In this document: positions 1 to 7,265 of the stretch, piece after piece
Position numbering within the stretch: position 1 is the first letter of the stretch
How the letters are laid out: each line of letters begins with the position of its first letter
From: Elusimicrobia bacterium HGW-Elusimicrobia-3
Lineage (GTDB): Bacteria; Elusimicrobiota; Elusimicrobia; Elusimicrobiales; UBA9959
Assembly: GCA_002840355.1 (NCBI GenBank)
Contig: PHAL01000024.1
Span: 1 to 36,742 of the forward strand
Direction: 5' to 3'
Length of the DNA stretch: 36,742 bases
Program-made: the position numbers and the translations under genes
Notes under the pieces: model-generated
What the model was told of the DNA's origin: nothing
The model's input: the letters and a program-made list of their open reading frames with translations, nothing else
The model's database searches: none

Positions 1-1008
1 GACGGCGCCGGCGGCGGCTCGGGCGCGGAGATCACCGCTTACGACGCCGCCTTCGGCGCCGGCTGGGCCCGCCGCTACGGCTGGCTGGACCTGGGGATCA
101 ACCTGAAATTCATCCGGTCCCGCCTGGCCGAAGCCTCCGGTAATTCCGCCGCGCTCGACGCCGGCGTAGTGCTGCGCGAGCCTTACCCGTCCCGCACCGA
201 GCTCGCCCTGGCCGTGCGCAACTTCGGCCCGCCGCTGCGGCTGGGGTCGGAAAAAGCGCCGCTCCCGTTCGAGCTGGCCGGCGGCCTGAAGTGGAAGTAT
301 ACCCCGGATTTCAACATCCTTTTCGAGGGGCGCCTGCCCGCCGACCACGCCCCGTACCTGGTCTTCGCCGGGGAATGGTTCCTGCCTTACTCGGCGGGCA
401 ACGGCCTCTTCCTGCGCTCGGGCCTCAATTTCAGGAATTACGACGATCACGGCGCGATGGGGGCTTTCGCCGGCGGTTTCGGGTTGCGCTGGGGCGGCTT
501 CACGGCGGACTACGCTTTCTCCCCCTACGGCGACCTGGGCTCCGCCCACCGCCTGACCGCCGGCTTGTACTGGGGCGGCGCCGCCGGGCCGGAGCGCCCG
601 GAGCGCCTGCCGCAGGCGGCATTGCTGGCCGTGGCCCCCTTCTCCGGTGAGACCGGCGTGACGGACACCGAGGCCGCCGTGGTGCGCAACCTGGTGGAAG
701 CCGAGCTGCGCAGGACCGGGCGGTTCAGGACGGTAGAGCGCTCCAAGCTGGATTTCATCCTGGCCGAAAAGCGCCTGGCCTACTCCGGCCTGAGCGCCGC
801 GGGTTCCGCCGCCGAGCTGGCCAGGGTTACCGGGGCTGATATAGCCGTTTTCGGCAGCGTGCGCCGGGACGCCGAAGGCTACCATATCATGGTAAGCCTC
901 GCGGACCCGGTCACAACGGCCGTGCTCCGCAGCGAAACGGCTATTGCCGCCGAGGATTATCTGTTCAGGGAAGCGGCCAGGACCCTGGCCGCCGCTTTGG
1001 CCGACTAG
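1..1008 (+). CDS. PorV/PorQ-like outer-membrane barrel fused to a CsgG/LpoB-like domain (5' end missing)
   Basis: The frame is open from the first base of the window, so the N-terminus lies outside; 335 residues are visible. The first ~195 visible residues are alternating Gly/aromatic strands such as GLDLGINLKF-type and GFGLRWGGFTADYAF, typical of the PorV/PorQ (UPF0164) outer-membrane barrel family. After a Pro-rich linker (PERPERLPQA) the residues from ~208 on read LLAVAPFSGE, then a helix with VERSKLDFILAEKRL and a strand with GADIAVFGSV. This is the alpha/beta fold pattern of CsgG, LpoB or FlgT-type periplasmic domains. Seen: both patterns in one frame. Inferred: the C-terminal domain sits in the periplasm below the barrel. 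It ends 3 bp from the stop of a convergent gene. Family assignment is by pattern only. Confidence 0.7.
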   Translation, partial: DGAGGGSGAEITAYDAAFGAGWARRYGWLDLGINLKFIRSRLAEASGNSAALDAGVVLREPYPSRTELALAVRNFGPPLRLGSEKAPLPFELAGGLKWKYTPDFNILFEGRLPADHAPYLVFAGEWFLPYSAGNGLFLRSGLNFRNYDDHGAMGAFAGGFGLRWGGFTADYAFSPYGDLGSAHRLTAGLYWGGAAGPERPERLPQAALLAVAPFSGETGVTDTEAAVVRNLVEAELRRTGRFRTVERSKLDFILAEKRLAYSGLSAAGSAAELARVTGADIAVFGSVRRDAEGYHIMVSLADPVTTAVLRSETAIAAEDYLFREAARTLAAALAD

Positions 1009-1011
1009 GCC

Positions 1012-1506
1012 TCAATCTTCATTCAACTGCTTGATCCGCCAGCGGTTGCGCTCGGTGGGTTCCAGTTTTTCCGCCATCCGGGCCGCTTCCAGCGCCCGGT
1101 CTTTTTCGCCCAGTTTGCAGTGCAGGTCGCTGAGCCGCCCGAAGTAGGCGGCGTTGGCCGGGTCTTTTGAGATGTAGATGTTGAGCAGCCGCACCTCGGC
1201 CCGCCACCGGTGGGCGATGCGCTTCTGCTGCAGTTTGTAGGTGCTCTCCTTGTACAGGCAGAAACCGGCCAGCGCCGTGACGAGCAGGACGTTAAAGCTG
1301 GCGGCAGAGCGCGGCCAGATGATGAACACGAAGATGTTGGACAGGTAGACGAGGACCAGGGTCACGGAACCGGCCAGGAAGGCGTCGCTGAACGACAGCG
1401 CGCCCTGGCCGTACTTCTTCTCCCGGCGTTCGAGCACCCACACCAGCACCCAGGAGTAGGCCAGCGCGAAGAACGTGGAATAGGCTAGCGCCTGGAGGAG
1501 CCGCAT
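1012..1506 (-). CDS. small membrane protein with a C-terminal TPR-like region
   Basis: A 164-residue protein. Three hydrophobic stretches (about residues 3-25, 44-65 and 70-88) suggest three membrane spans. The cytoplasmic tail carries a single TPR-like helix pair, recognisable from DPANAAYFGRLSDLHCKLGE followed by DRALEAARMAEKLEPTE. The frame stays open further upstream, but I chose the ATG at 1506 because a strong AAGGAGG lies 8 bases before it and because upstream sequence is the end of the inositol phosphatase gene, which this start overlaps by 22 bp. It is the last gene of a three-gene minus-strand operon. No specific function is recognisable; the TPR suggests a protein-protein contact. 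Confidence 0.75.
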   Translation of the reverse strand: MRLLQALAYSTFFALAYSWVLVWVLERREKKYGQGALSFSDAFLAGSVTLVLVYLSNIFVFIIWPRSAASFNVLLVTALAGFCLYKESTYKLQQKRIAHRWRAEVRLLNIYISKDPANAAYFGRLSDLHCKLGEKDRALEAARMAEKLEPTERNRWRIKQLNED

Positions 1507-2297
1507 TCGCCCGCCTCCTTGAGCCTGCGCCTGACTATTTTCATCATCTCGGCGTGGATGCGGCCGTTGGTGACCAGCGTCTGGGCGCCCATCCCGGCGT
1601 CCACGGTCCACGGCCGGCCGTTGAAATCGGTGACGGAGGCCCCGGCTTCGGCCGCTATGAGGCCGCCGGCCGCCACGTCCCAGGGCCTGAGGCCGAATTC
1701 CCAATAGCCGTCGGTGCGCCCGGCGGCCAGCCAGGCTAGGTCCAGCGAGGCCGAGCCCATGCGCCGCACGTCGTGCGAGATCTTCATGAACTCGGCGAAG
1801 AAGCCGCAGTAGAACTCGGCGCGTTCGGCGCGGTCGTAGGGAAAACCGGTCACCAGCAGCGACTCCGAAAGTGCCGCGGTCTTAGAGACCCGCAGGGGTT
1901 TGCCGTTGAGGGTAGCGCCGCCGCCTTTTTTAGCGAGGAACAGTTCCTTGCGGAAAGGGTCGTACACGCCGCCGGCCCGGACCACGCCGCGCTCGGCGAA
2001 GCCTATGGAGACGGCGGCCGCCGGGAAGCCGTGGGCGTAATTGGTGGTGCCGTCCAGCGGGTCTATGATCCAGAGCCTGCGGTTGGGCGTGGCTTCCAGC
2101 GGGCTCTCCTCGGCCATGAAGCCGTCCTCGGGGAAAGCTTTCCTTATCAGGTCTATGACGGCGCGTTGCGAGGCCAGGTCGGCCTCGGTCAGCAGGTCGG
2201 CCCTGCCCTTTAGCCTGTAGCCCACCTTGCCGAACTTGGCGGCCAGCACCCGGCCGCCGGCCAGCGCGGCCCGCTCTAGTACTTGCAGTTCTTTCAT
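1485..2297 (-). CDS. suhB: inositol-1-monophosphatase family protein
   Basis: A 270-residue member of the Mg-dependent, Li-sensitive phosphatase superfamily, which hydrolyses inositol monophosphate or related sugar/nucleotide phosphates. The metal-site motifs are intact: EES at 63-65, WIIDPLDGTTNYAHGFP at 76-92 (ligands D79 and D82) and PWDVAAGGLIAAEAGA at 205-220 (D207). Length is normal for the SuhB/IMPase group. The start codon overlaps the stop of the upstream kinase gene as ATGA, so translation is probably coupled. A sugar kinase followed by a phosphatase suggests work on a shared phosphorylated sugar or polyol, but substrate cannot be read from sequence. CysQ-like activity is an alternative. 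Confidence 0.9.
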   Translation of the reverse strand: MKELQVLERAALAGGRVLAAKFGKVGYRLKGRADLLTEADLASQRAVIDLIRKAFPEDGFMAEESPLEATPNRRLWIIDPLDGTTNYAHGFPAAAVSIGFAERGVVRAGGVYDPFRKELFLAKKGGGATLNGKPLRVSKTAALSESLLVTGFPYDRAERAEFYCGFFAEFMKISHDVRRMGSASLDLAWLAAGRTDGYWEFGLRPWDVAAGGLIAAEAGASVTDFNGRPWTVDAGMGAQTLVTNGRIHAEMMKIVRRRLKEAGECGSSRR

Positions 2298-3106
2298 GGT
2301 GTCCTTTTTAGCCCCAGCGCCATGCGGGCCGCCGCCTGCTCGGCCGGCAGCGCGGCCTCTATGAACGAAACGGCGCGCGGCGCCAGCGCCAGCCTGGCGG
2401 CCTTGATGAAGCCTGCCCTGAAGTGGAAATTCTTTATCAGCCCGCCGGCCAGCGCCACCTTGACGGGGCCCCGCCCGCCCGCGGCCGCCGCTTTGAGCAG
2501 CCCGGCCAGCTCCTCTTGCGCCAGGGCCGCTATGCCGGCGGCGTGGTAGTGACCGTCCAGCGCCAGCAGCAGCAGTTTTTTCGCGTAGGCGGCCGAGCGG
2601 CCATGTCCCATGGCCCTGGCTTCGCCCAGGCGCCCGCGCAGTTTAAGGTAGTGGCGGCCCAGCCAGCGGCCCGAGCCGGGGTCGCCCGAGACAGGGTTGA
2701 AGCCGCCGGTCTTTTTAAAATCCCCCGGCCTGCCGCCGAACACCACGGCGCCGGTGCCGGCTATCAGCAGGAAGCCCCGCTTGCCCCCGAAGGCCGCGTA
2801 ATGCGCGGCCTCGGCGTCCGAGATCACCGCCTTGAGATTGAGCTTGCCGGCCAGCGCCTTCTGAAGGTAGGCGCTCTTCCAGGGTTTGCTGAAGGCACCG
2901 CGGGTGGCGACTACCAGCGGCGCGGCGGTCCCCCCGGGCCAGGCGGAGATCAGCGGCACCAGTTTTTTGGGCAGGGAGCGCAGGGGCCGGGTGCGGAAAC
3001 GGGCCGTTTTCACCGGCCGCAGCGAGGCGTCCAGCGCGGCCACCCTGGTCCAGGTACCGCCCCGGTCCGTGCCGATGGCCGCTACTGCTTTTTTTTCGCG
3101 TTTCAT
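2294..3106 (-). CDS. BadF/BadG-type ATPase, N-acetylglucosamine-kinase-like
   Basis: A 270-residue protein of the ASKHA (sugar kinase/Hsp70/actin) fold. The N-terminal phosphate loop reads GTDRGGTWTR (residues 12-21), a second phosphate loop reads LLIAGTGAVVFGG, and SGDPGSGRWLG follows. That order is typical of BadF/BadG/BcrA/BcrD ATPases and of the related eukaryotic-type N-acetylglucosamine kinases. No CxxC iron-sulfur ligands of the dehydratase activators are visible, which favours a sugar kinase. I placed the start at the ATG at 3106, with AAGGAA seven bases upstream, rather than at an earlier codon in the same frame. It is the first gene of the operon with the IMPase and a membrane protein. 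Confidence 0.75.
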   Translation of the reverse strand: MKREKKAVAAIGTDRGGTWTRVAALDASLRPVKTARFRTRPLRSLPKKLVPLISAWPGGTAAPLVVATRGAFSKPWKSAYLQKALAGKLNLKAVISDAEAAHYAAFGGKRGFLLIAGTGAVVFGGRPGDFKKTGGFNPVSGDPGSGRWLGRHYLKLRGRLGEARAMGHGRSAAYAKKLLLLALDGHYHAAGIAALAQEELAGLLKAAAAGGRGPVKVALAGGLIKNFHFRAGFIKAARLALAPRAVSFIEAALPAEQAAARMALGLKRTP

Positions 3107-3166
3107 GCAGGTTCCTTGACGACGGGAACGGCTAAATGATAACATATAAGCATTACGTAGTCCTAT
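3107..3166. promoter_or_regulatory. divergent intergenic region between the BadF-like kinase and the EIIA-like gene
   Basis: This 60-bp gap holds the start signals for both directions. On the plus strand TATAAG at 3145-3150 lies 16 bases before the EIIA start, and TTGACG at 3116-3121 lies too far upstream for a standard 17-bp spacer. No Shine-Dalgarno sequence precedes the plus-strand ATG. On the minus strand an AAGGAA ribosome site serves the kinase. The promoter assignment rests on sequence resemblance only. Confidence 0.3.
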
Positions 3167-3637
3167 ATGATCAAACAGTCAGACGGCATCGGCCTTTCAG
3201 CCATCATCAGCCCCGAAAAAGTGGTATTTATATCCGGCTCCCCCTCCAAGGAGGAGGCCGTGCGCCAGCTTACCGAGGCTATGCTGCCCCGCGTGGACGG
3301 CCTCATCGGCCGCAAGGCCCTCTTCGACCGGGTGGCCGAAGTAGAGAAGCTCAACCAGGTGCTGGAGAGCGGCTTCTACATCCCACACGCCAAGTTCCCT
3401 GAACTGGACGGCTTCCACGCCGTGCTCGGGATCATCCCGGAAGGCTTCACCGACCAGGCCACCGGCCTCAAGGTGCGGGCGCTGATCCTGCTGCTCTCCC
3501 CCCATAAGCCGGCTTTTTTTCAGCGCCACCTGAACATGCTGTCCCTGCTCAGCCAGACCTTCCAGCCCGAGCTGATAGACAAGCTCGCCGCGCTGAAGGA
3601 CCCGGCCGCGGCCTCTTCCCTTATACTTGGCAAGTAG
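3167..3637 (+). CDS. PTS EIIA-like phosphocarrier domain protein
   Basis: A 156-residue stand-alone EIIA domain of the fructose/nitrogen (PtsN) type. The phosphoacceptor histidine is visible as H74 in GFYIPHAKFPELDGFHAVLG, matching the family's GIAxPHxR active-site pattern. PTS EIIA proteins take phosphate from HPr or NPr and either pass it to a sugar transporter or act as regulators. No EI, HPr, EIIB or EIIC is present in the window. The next gene, 50 bp downstream, is an APC-type permease, so a regulatory role on that transporter is plausible but inferred. The ATG has no Shine-Dalgarno sequence. Confidence 0.85.
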   Translation: MIKQSDGIGLSAIISPEKVVFISGSPSKEEAVRQLTEAMLPRVDGLIGRKALFDRVAEVEKLNQVLESGFYIPHAKFPELDGFHAVLGIIPEGFTDQATGLKVRALILLLSPHKPAFFQRHLNMLSLLSQTFQPELIDKLAALKDPAAASSLILGK

Positions 3638-3651
3638 CCCGGCCCCGCCGC

Positions 3652-3681
3652 TTCCCAGCGCGGCGGCGTAATATATATAAT
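3652..3681 (+). promoter_or_regulatory. candidate promoter giving a leaderless mRNA for the permease
   Basis: TTCCCA at 3652-3657, an 18-base spacer and a perfect TATAAT at 3676-3681. The ATG of the permease begins six bases after the -10 box, at the expected transcription start, and there is no Shine-Dalgarno sequence, so the transcript would be leaderless. The same TTCCCA-N18-TATAAT layout occurs before rpsP. Confidence 0.5.
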
Positions 3682-3687
3682 TTAATT

Positions 3688-5691
3688 ATGGTTCCCAACC
3701 AGAGGTTTAAGCAGGTTTTCGTCCTGAGCACGGCCATGCTCAGCTTCATCTCTTTCTGGAAGGCCGCGGCCATCGTGCTGTGCGACTTCGGCTCCAGCGC
3801 CTATTATTCCGGCGGCATCGCCATGCGGGCCTACGGCCCGGCCTTTCCCTGGTTCGTCCTGGGCGTCATGCTTTTCGCCGGCGTCATGCTGGCCGTTTAC
3901 GTGGAATCCTGCTCAATGTTCGTGCGCGGCGGGGTGTACGTGGTGGTGCGCCACGCCATGGGCAAGTTCCTGGCCAAGATCGCCGTCTCCTCGCTGGTCT
4001 TCGACTATGTGCTCACCGGCCCCATCAGCGCCATCAGCGCCGGCTTGTATATCTCTTACCTGGCCAAGAGCCTGCTGGAGATGGCCGGCATGCATTTCCC
4101 CTTCTCCCCCAATATCCTGGCCGTGGTCTTCGGCGTGGCTGTTATCGCCTATTTCTGGAAGGAGAACATCAAGGGCGTCAAGGAATCCGGGGACACCAAC
4201 GTCAAGATAGTCCTTTTCGTGGCGGCCATAGCCGCGGTACTCCTGGTCTGGTCTTTCATTACCATCTATGTCCGCGGCTTCACCCTGCCGCCTTTCAAAC
4301 TGGAGTTCAGCGAGGAGGCGCTCGGCTGGTCCAAACATTTCTCCTGGCTCAAGCCCATTGGCATGATAGGCATTTTCATGGCTTTCGGCCATTCCATCCT
4401 GGCCCTTTCCGGCCTGGAGAGCATGGCGCAGGTCTACCGGGAGATAGAAGACCCTAAAGTCCCCAACCTCAAGCGCACCGCCATAATCGTTTTTATCTTC
4501 AGCGTGCTGTTCACCGGGGTGCTCACTTTCCTGTCCTCCCTGATAATCCCCGCCGAGCTGGTGGCGGGCGAGTATTCGGAGAACCTGCTCAGCGGCCTGG
4601 CCCTGCACCTGCACGGCCCGTACCTGGCGCGGCTGGCCCTCCAGATCCTGGTGGTCATCTCCGGCGGGCTGATCCTGATGGGCGCGGTGAACACCTCCTT
4701 CGTGGGCGCCAACGGCATCCTCAACCGCGTGGCCGAGGACGGCATCCTGCACGACTGGTTCCGCAAGCTCCATCCCAAATACGGCACCACTTCCCGCATA
4801 ATCACCATGGTCGCGGCGCTGCAGATCGTCATAATAATAATTTCCCGCGGCAACATTTTCCTGCTGGGCCAGGCCTACGCCTTCGGCGTGCTCTGGAGCC
4901 TGGTCTTCGACACGCTTTCGCTGGTGGTGCTGCGGTTCAAGGAAGCGGATATGGAACGGGAGTTCATGTTCCCCCTGAATATCCGGGTGAAGCGCTACCA
5001 GGTGCCGGTGGGCCTCATGTCTGTGCTGGTGGTGCTGCTGATCACCGGCGTAATGAACCTTATCACCAAGCCTACGGCCACCGTGGCTGGCCTGATCTTC
5101 ACGGCCGTCTTCTTCACCATTTTCCAGGTCTCGGAGAAGATGAACGAGAAGAAAGCCCAGCTGTACAAGCCCGACGAGGACAAGGACGAGGAATTGAACC
5201 TGCGCCGGGCCGACGATATCCACACTGTGGTGCCGGAGCTCACCAAGGCCCGCCGCGTGCTGGTGCCCGTGCGCAATCCCAACAACCTGCACCACCTGAC
5301 CGAGGTGCTGGAGACCGCCGACGACGAGACTACCGACATCATCGTGCTCAGCGCCAAGATCGCCAAGGGCATCCAGTCCGGAGGCGAGACCATGTCCGAC
5401 GAGGACAAGGAAGTGTTCAGCGCCGTCGTGCTGCTGGCCGAGAAATACGGCAAGACCGTGAAGCCCATTTTTGTTTTCTCCAACGACCCGTTCTTCTCCA
5501 TGGCGCAGGTGGCCCAGGCCGCCGGAGTGGACGAGATCGTGATGGGCGTTTCAGGCTCCACCGGCGCCGAGGTGCAGATGGAGCGCCTGGCCATGGCCTG
5601 GGGCATGCTCAAGAAGCCCGACGCGCCGGCCAAGCCGGTGCTCGCCAGGGTGGTCTGGGAGGGGCGGCAGATGACGTTCCAACTTTCGTAG
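3688..5691 (+). CDS. APC-superfamily amino acid permease with C-terminal USP-like domain
   Basis: A 667-residue integral membrane protein. The N-terminal ~470 residues contain about twelve hydrophobic spans in the style of the amino acid-polyamine-organocation superfamily. Recognisable elements include a helix-1 region around FISFWKAAAIVLCDFGSSAYY, a GLESMAQVYREIEDPK stretch, and NTSFVGANGILNRVAEDG typical of AA_permease_2 members. After a charged linker (about 480-520) the last ~145 residues begin ARRVLVPVRNPNNLHHL and end near a VDEIVMGVSGSTGAE strand, resembling a universal stress protein (USP) domain. USP tails on transporters bind nucleotides in some families and may regulate transport. 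The substrate is unknown. The adjacent EIIA-like gene may supply a second regulatory input. Confidence 0.8.
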   Translation: MVPNQRFKQVFVLSTAMLSFISFWKAAAIVLCDFGSSAYYSGGIAMRAYGPAFPWFVLGVMLFAGVMLAVYVESCSMFVRGGVYVVVRHAMGKFLAKIAVSSLVFDYVLTGPISAISAGLYISYLAKSLLEMAGMHFPFSPNILAVVFGVAVIAYFWKENIKGVKESGDTNVKIVLFVAAIAAVLLVWSFITIYVRGFTLPPFKLEFSEEALGWSKHFSWLKPIGMIGIFMAFGHSILALSGLESMAQVYREIEDPKVPNLKRTAIIVFIFSVLFTGVLTFLSSLIIPAELVAGEYSENLLSGLALHLHGPYLARLALQILVVISGGLILMGAVNTSFVGANGILNRVAEDGILHDWFRKLHPKYGTTSRIITMVAALQIVIIIISRGNIFLLGQAYAFGVLWSLVFDTLSLVVLRFKEADMEREFMFPLNIRVKRYQVPVGLMSVLVVLLITGVMNLITKPTATVAGLIFTAVFFTIFQVSEKMNEKKAQLYKPDEDKDEELNLRRADDIHTVVPELTKARRVLVPVRNPNNLHHLTEVLETADDETTDIIVLSAKIAKGIQSGGETMSDEDKEVFSAVVLLAEKYGKTVKPIFVFSNDPFFSMAQVAQAAGVDEIVMGVSGSTGAEVQMERLAMAWGMLKKPDAPAKPVLARVVWEGRQMTFQLS

Positions 5692-5710
5692 GGTATAAAG
5701 AGAGGGATAT

Positions 5711-6262
5711 ATGGCAATAAGGCGCATCACCAAGTACGGCGAGAAGATCCTCGCCAAAAAAACCAAGCGGGTCGTTTTCGACGAGATGAAGAAAGAGCTG
5801 CCGGCGCTCCTGGCCGACATGTTCGAGACGATGGACGCCGTAGGCGGCGCCGGGCTGGCCGCCAACCAGGTGGGCCTGGACCTGCGCCTGGCCGTCATCA
5901 AGATCCACCGCGAGGACGAGGACCCGCTCTCCATCGTCATCATCAACCCCGAGCTGGTGGAGAAATCGGGCAGCATGTACGAGGACGAGGGCTGCCTCTC
6001 CTTCCCCGGCCTGTTCGCCAAGGTGCGCCGCGCCGCCAAGGTGAAGGTGCGCGCGCTCAACGAGAAGGGGCTGCCGATAGAGATCAACGCCGAAGGGCTT
6101 TTCGCCAAAGCCCTGCAGCACGAGATGGACCACCTCGACGGCGTCACGTTCGTCGACCGCCTGCCGCTGCTGTCGCGCCTGAAGCTCAAGCCCACGCTGC
6201 TCAAGCTCAAGGCCCAGTGGAAGAAGATCGACGAGCGCAAGATGAAGCCCGAGACCCTTTAG
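5711..6262 (+). CDS. def: peptide deformylase
   Basis: Removes the N-formyl group from nascent proteins at the ribosome. The 183-residue protein has all three metalloprotease motifs: GAGLAANQVG at 46-55, EGCLSFPG at 93-100 with ligand C95, and QHEMDHLDG at 136-144 with ligands H137 and H141 and catalytic E138. An AGAGGGA sequence lies just upstream of the ATG. It lies 19 bp after the permease and 38 bp before fmt, its functional partner, which adds the formyl group to initiator tRNA. Length and motifs are those of a functional bacterial enzyme. Confidence 0.97.
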   Translation: MAIRRITKYGEKILAKKTKRVVFDEMKKELPALLADMFETMDAVGGAGLAANQVGLDLRLAVIKIHREDEDPLSIVIINPELVEKSGSMYEDEGCLSFPGLFAKVRRAAKVKVRALNEKGLPIEINAEGLFAKALQHEMDHLDGVTFVDRLPLLSRLKLKPTLLKLKAQWKKIDERKMKPETL

Positions 6263-6300
6263 GCCGCGGGCCGGCTCTCCGGCCGCGGCGTCAGCCACTC

Positions 6301-7248
6301 ATGCAAAAACTCCGCCTCGCTTTCCTCGGGACCCCGGACATCGCCTGCCCGTTCCTGCGCCGCGCGGCCGCCTCCGGCCACGAGGTGGCCGGCGTGATCT
6401 CGCAGCCCGACCGGCCCGTGGGCCGGGGCCTCAAACTCTGCTGCGCCCCGGTCAACGCGCTCGCCGGCGAGCTCGAACTCAGGGCCTACAAGCCGGCCAA
6501 CAGGCGCGAGCTGCACGCCGCGGTGGCGGAGCTCAAGCCCGACCTCGGAGTGGTGGTGGCCTACGGCCGCCTGATCCCCGAGGAGACGCTGGCGCTGGCG
6601 CGCTACGGTTTTCTCAACGTGCATTTTTCCCTGCTGCCCAAGTACCGGGGCGCCGCCCCGGTGCAGTGGGCCCTGATCAACGGCGAAAAGGTGACCGGCG
6701 TCACGCTGTTCTGGCTGGACAAGGGCATGGACACCGGCCCTGTCTTCCTGCGCCGGGAGGAGCCCGTGCTGGAGTCCGACGACGCCGCGTCGCTGTTCGC
6801 CCGGCTCGTCTCCGTCGGCGAGGACCTGCTGGCCGAAGGCCTGGCGCGCGTGGCCGCCGGCGACATCGCCCGCGAGCCGCAGGCCGGCGAGCCCTCGCCG
6901 GCGCCCAAACTCACCGCCGCCGACGCGCTGCTGGATTTCTCCCGCCCGGCCCCGGAACTGCTGGGCCGCGTGCGCGGCCTGGCCTGCGGGGCCAGGGCCC
7001 GGTTCTTCCTCGAGCGCGACGGCAGGCGGACGGCCGTCCAGGTGATGTCGGCAGCGCTGCCGACCGGCCCGGAACGCGGCGGCGCGCCCGGCTCGGTGCT
7101 CGCCGTTGAGCCCGGCGGCGGCTTTGTAGTAAAATGTGGCGTCGGGGGGCTGCTCTTGAAAACGCTGAAGCCCGAGGGCAAGAAAGAGATGCCGGCCGCG
7201 GATTTCCTCAACGGTCTGCGCCTGAAGCCGGGCGACCTGCTGCGGTAA
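6301..7248 (+). CDS. fmt: methionyl-tRNA formyltransferase
   Basis: Transfers a formyl group from 10-formyltetrahydrofolate to Met-tRNAfMet. The 315-residue protein begins MQKLRLAFLGTPD, a standard Fmt start. The catalytic residues N106, H108 and D144 fall at the same numbers as in the E. coli enzyme, within FLNVHFS and KGMDTGPVF, and the SLLPKYRGAAPVQWA motif is intact. An upstream in-frame extension exists but runs through the end of def in another frame and lacks family sequence, so the ATG at 6301 is preferred. It has no obvious Shine-Dalgarno sequence. The C-terminal domain includes a late LKPEGKKEMPAADFLNG segment that is normal for the family. Confidence 0.96.
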   Translation: MQKLRLAFLGTPDIACPFLRRAAASGHEVAGVISQPDRPVGRGLKLCCAPVNALAGELELRAYKPANRRELHAAVAELKPDLGVVVAYGRLIPEETLALARYGFLNVHFSLLPKYRGAAPVQWALINGEKVTGVTLFWLDKGMDTGPVFLRREEPVLESDDAASLFARLVSVGEDLLAEGLARVAAGDIAREPQAGEPSPAPKLTAADALLDFSRPAPELLGRVRGLACGARARFFLERDGRRTAVQVMSAALPTGPERGGAPGSVLAVEPGGGFVVKCGVGGLLLKTLKPEGKKEMPAADFLNGLRLKPGDLLR

Positions 7249-7265
7249 GGTTCAAGGAGACAATC

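Noticed and set aside
3913-5295. A 460-residue minus-strand open frame opposite the permease
   Set aside because: His/Gln/Gly-rich antisense shadow of a membrane protein gene.
6217-6300. A longer start for fmt, overlapping def
   Set aside because: The added residues lack family similarity, while MQKLRLAFLGTPD at 6301 is a standard Fmt N-terminus with correct catalytic numbering.
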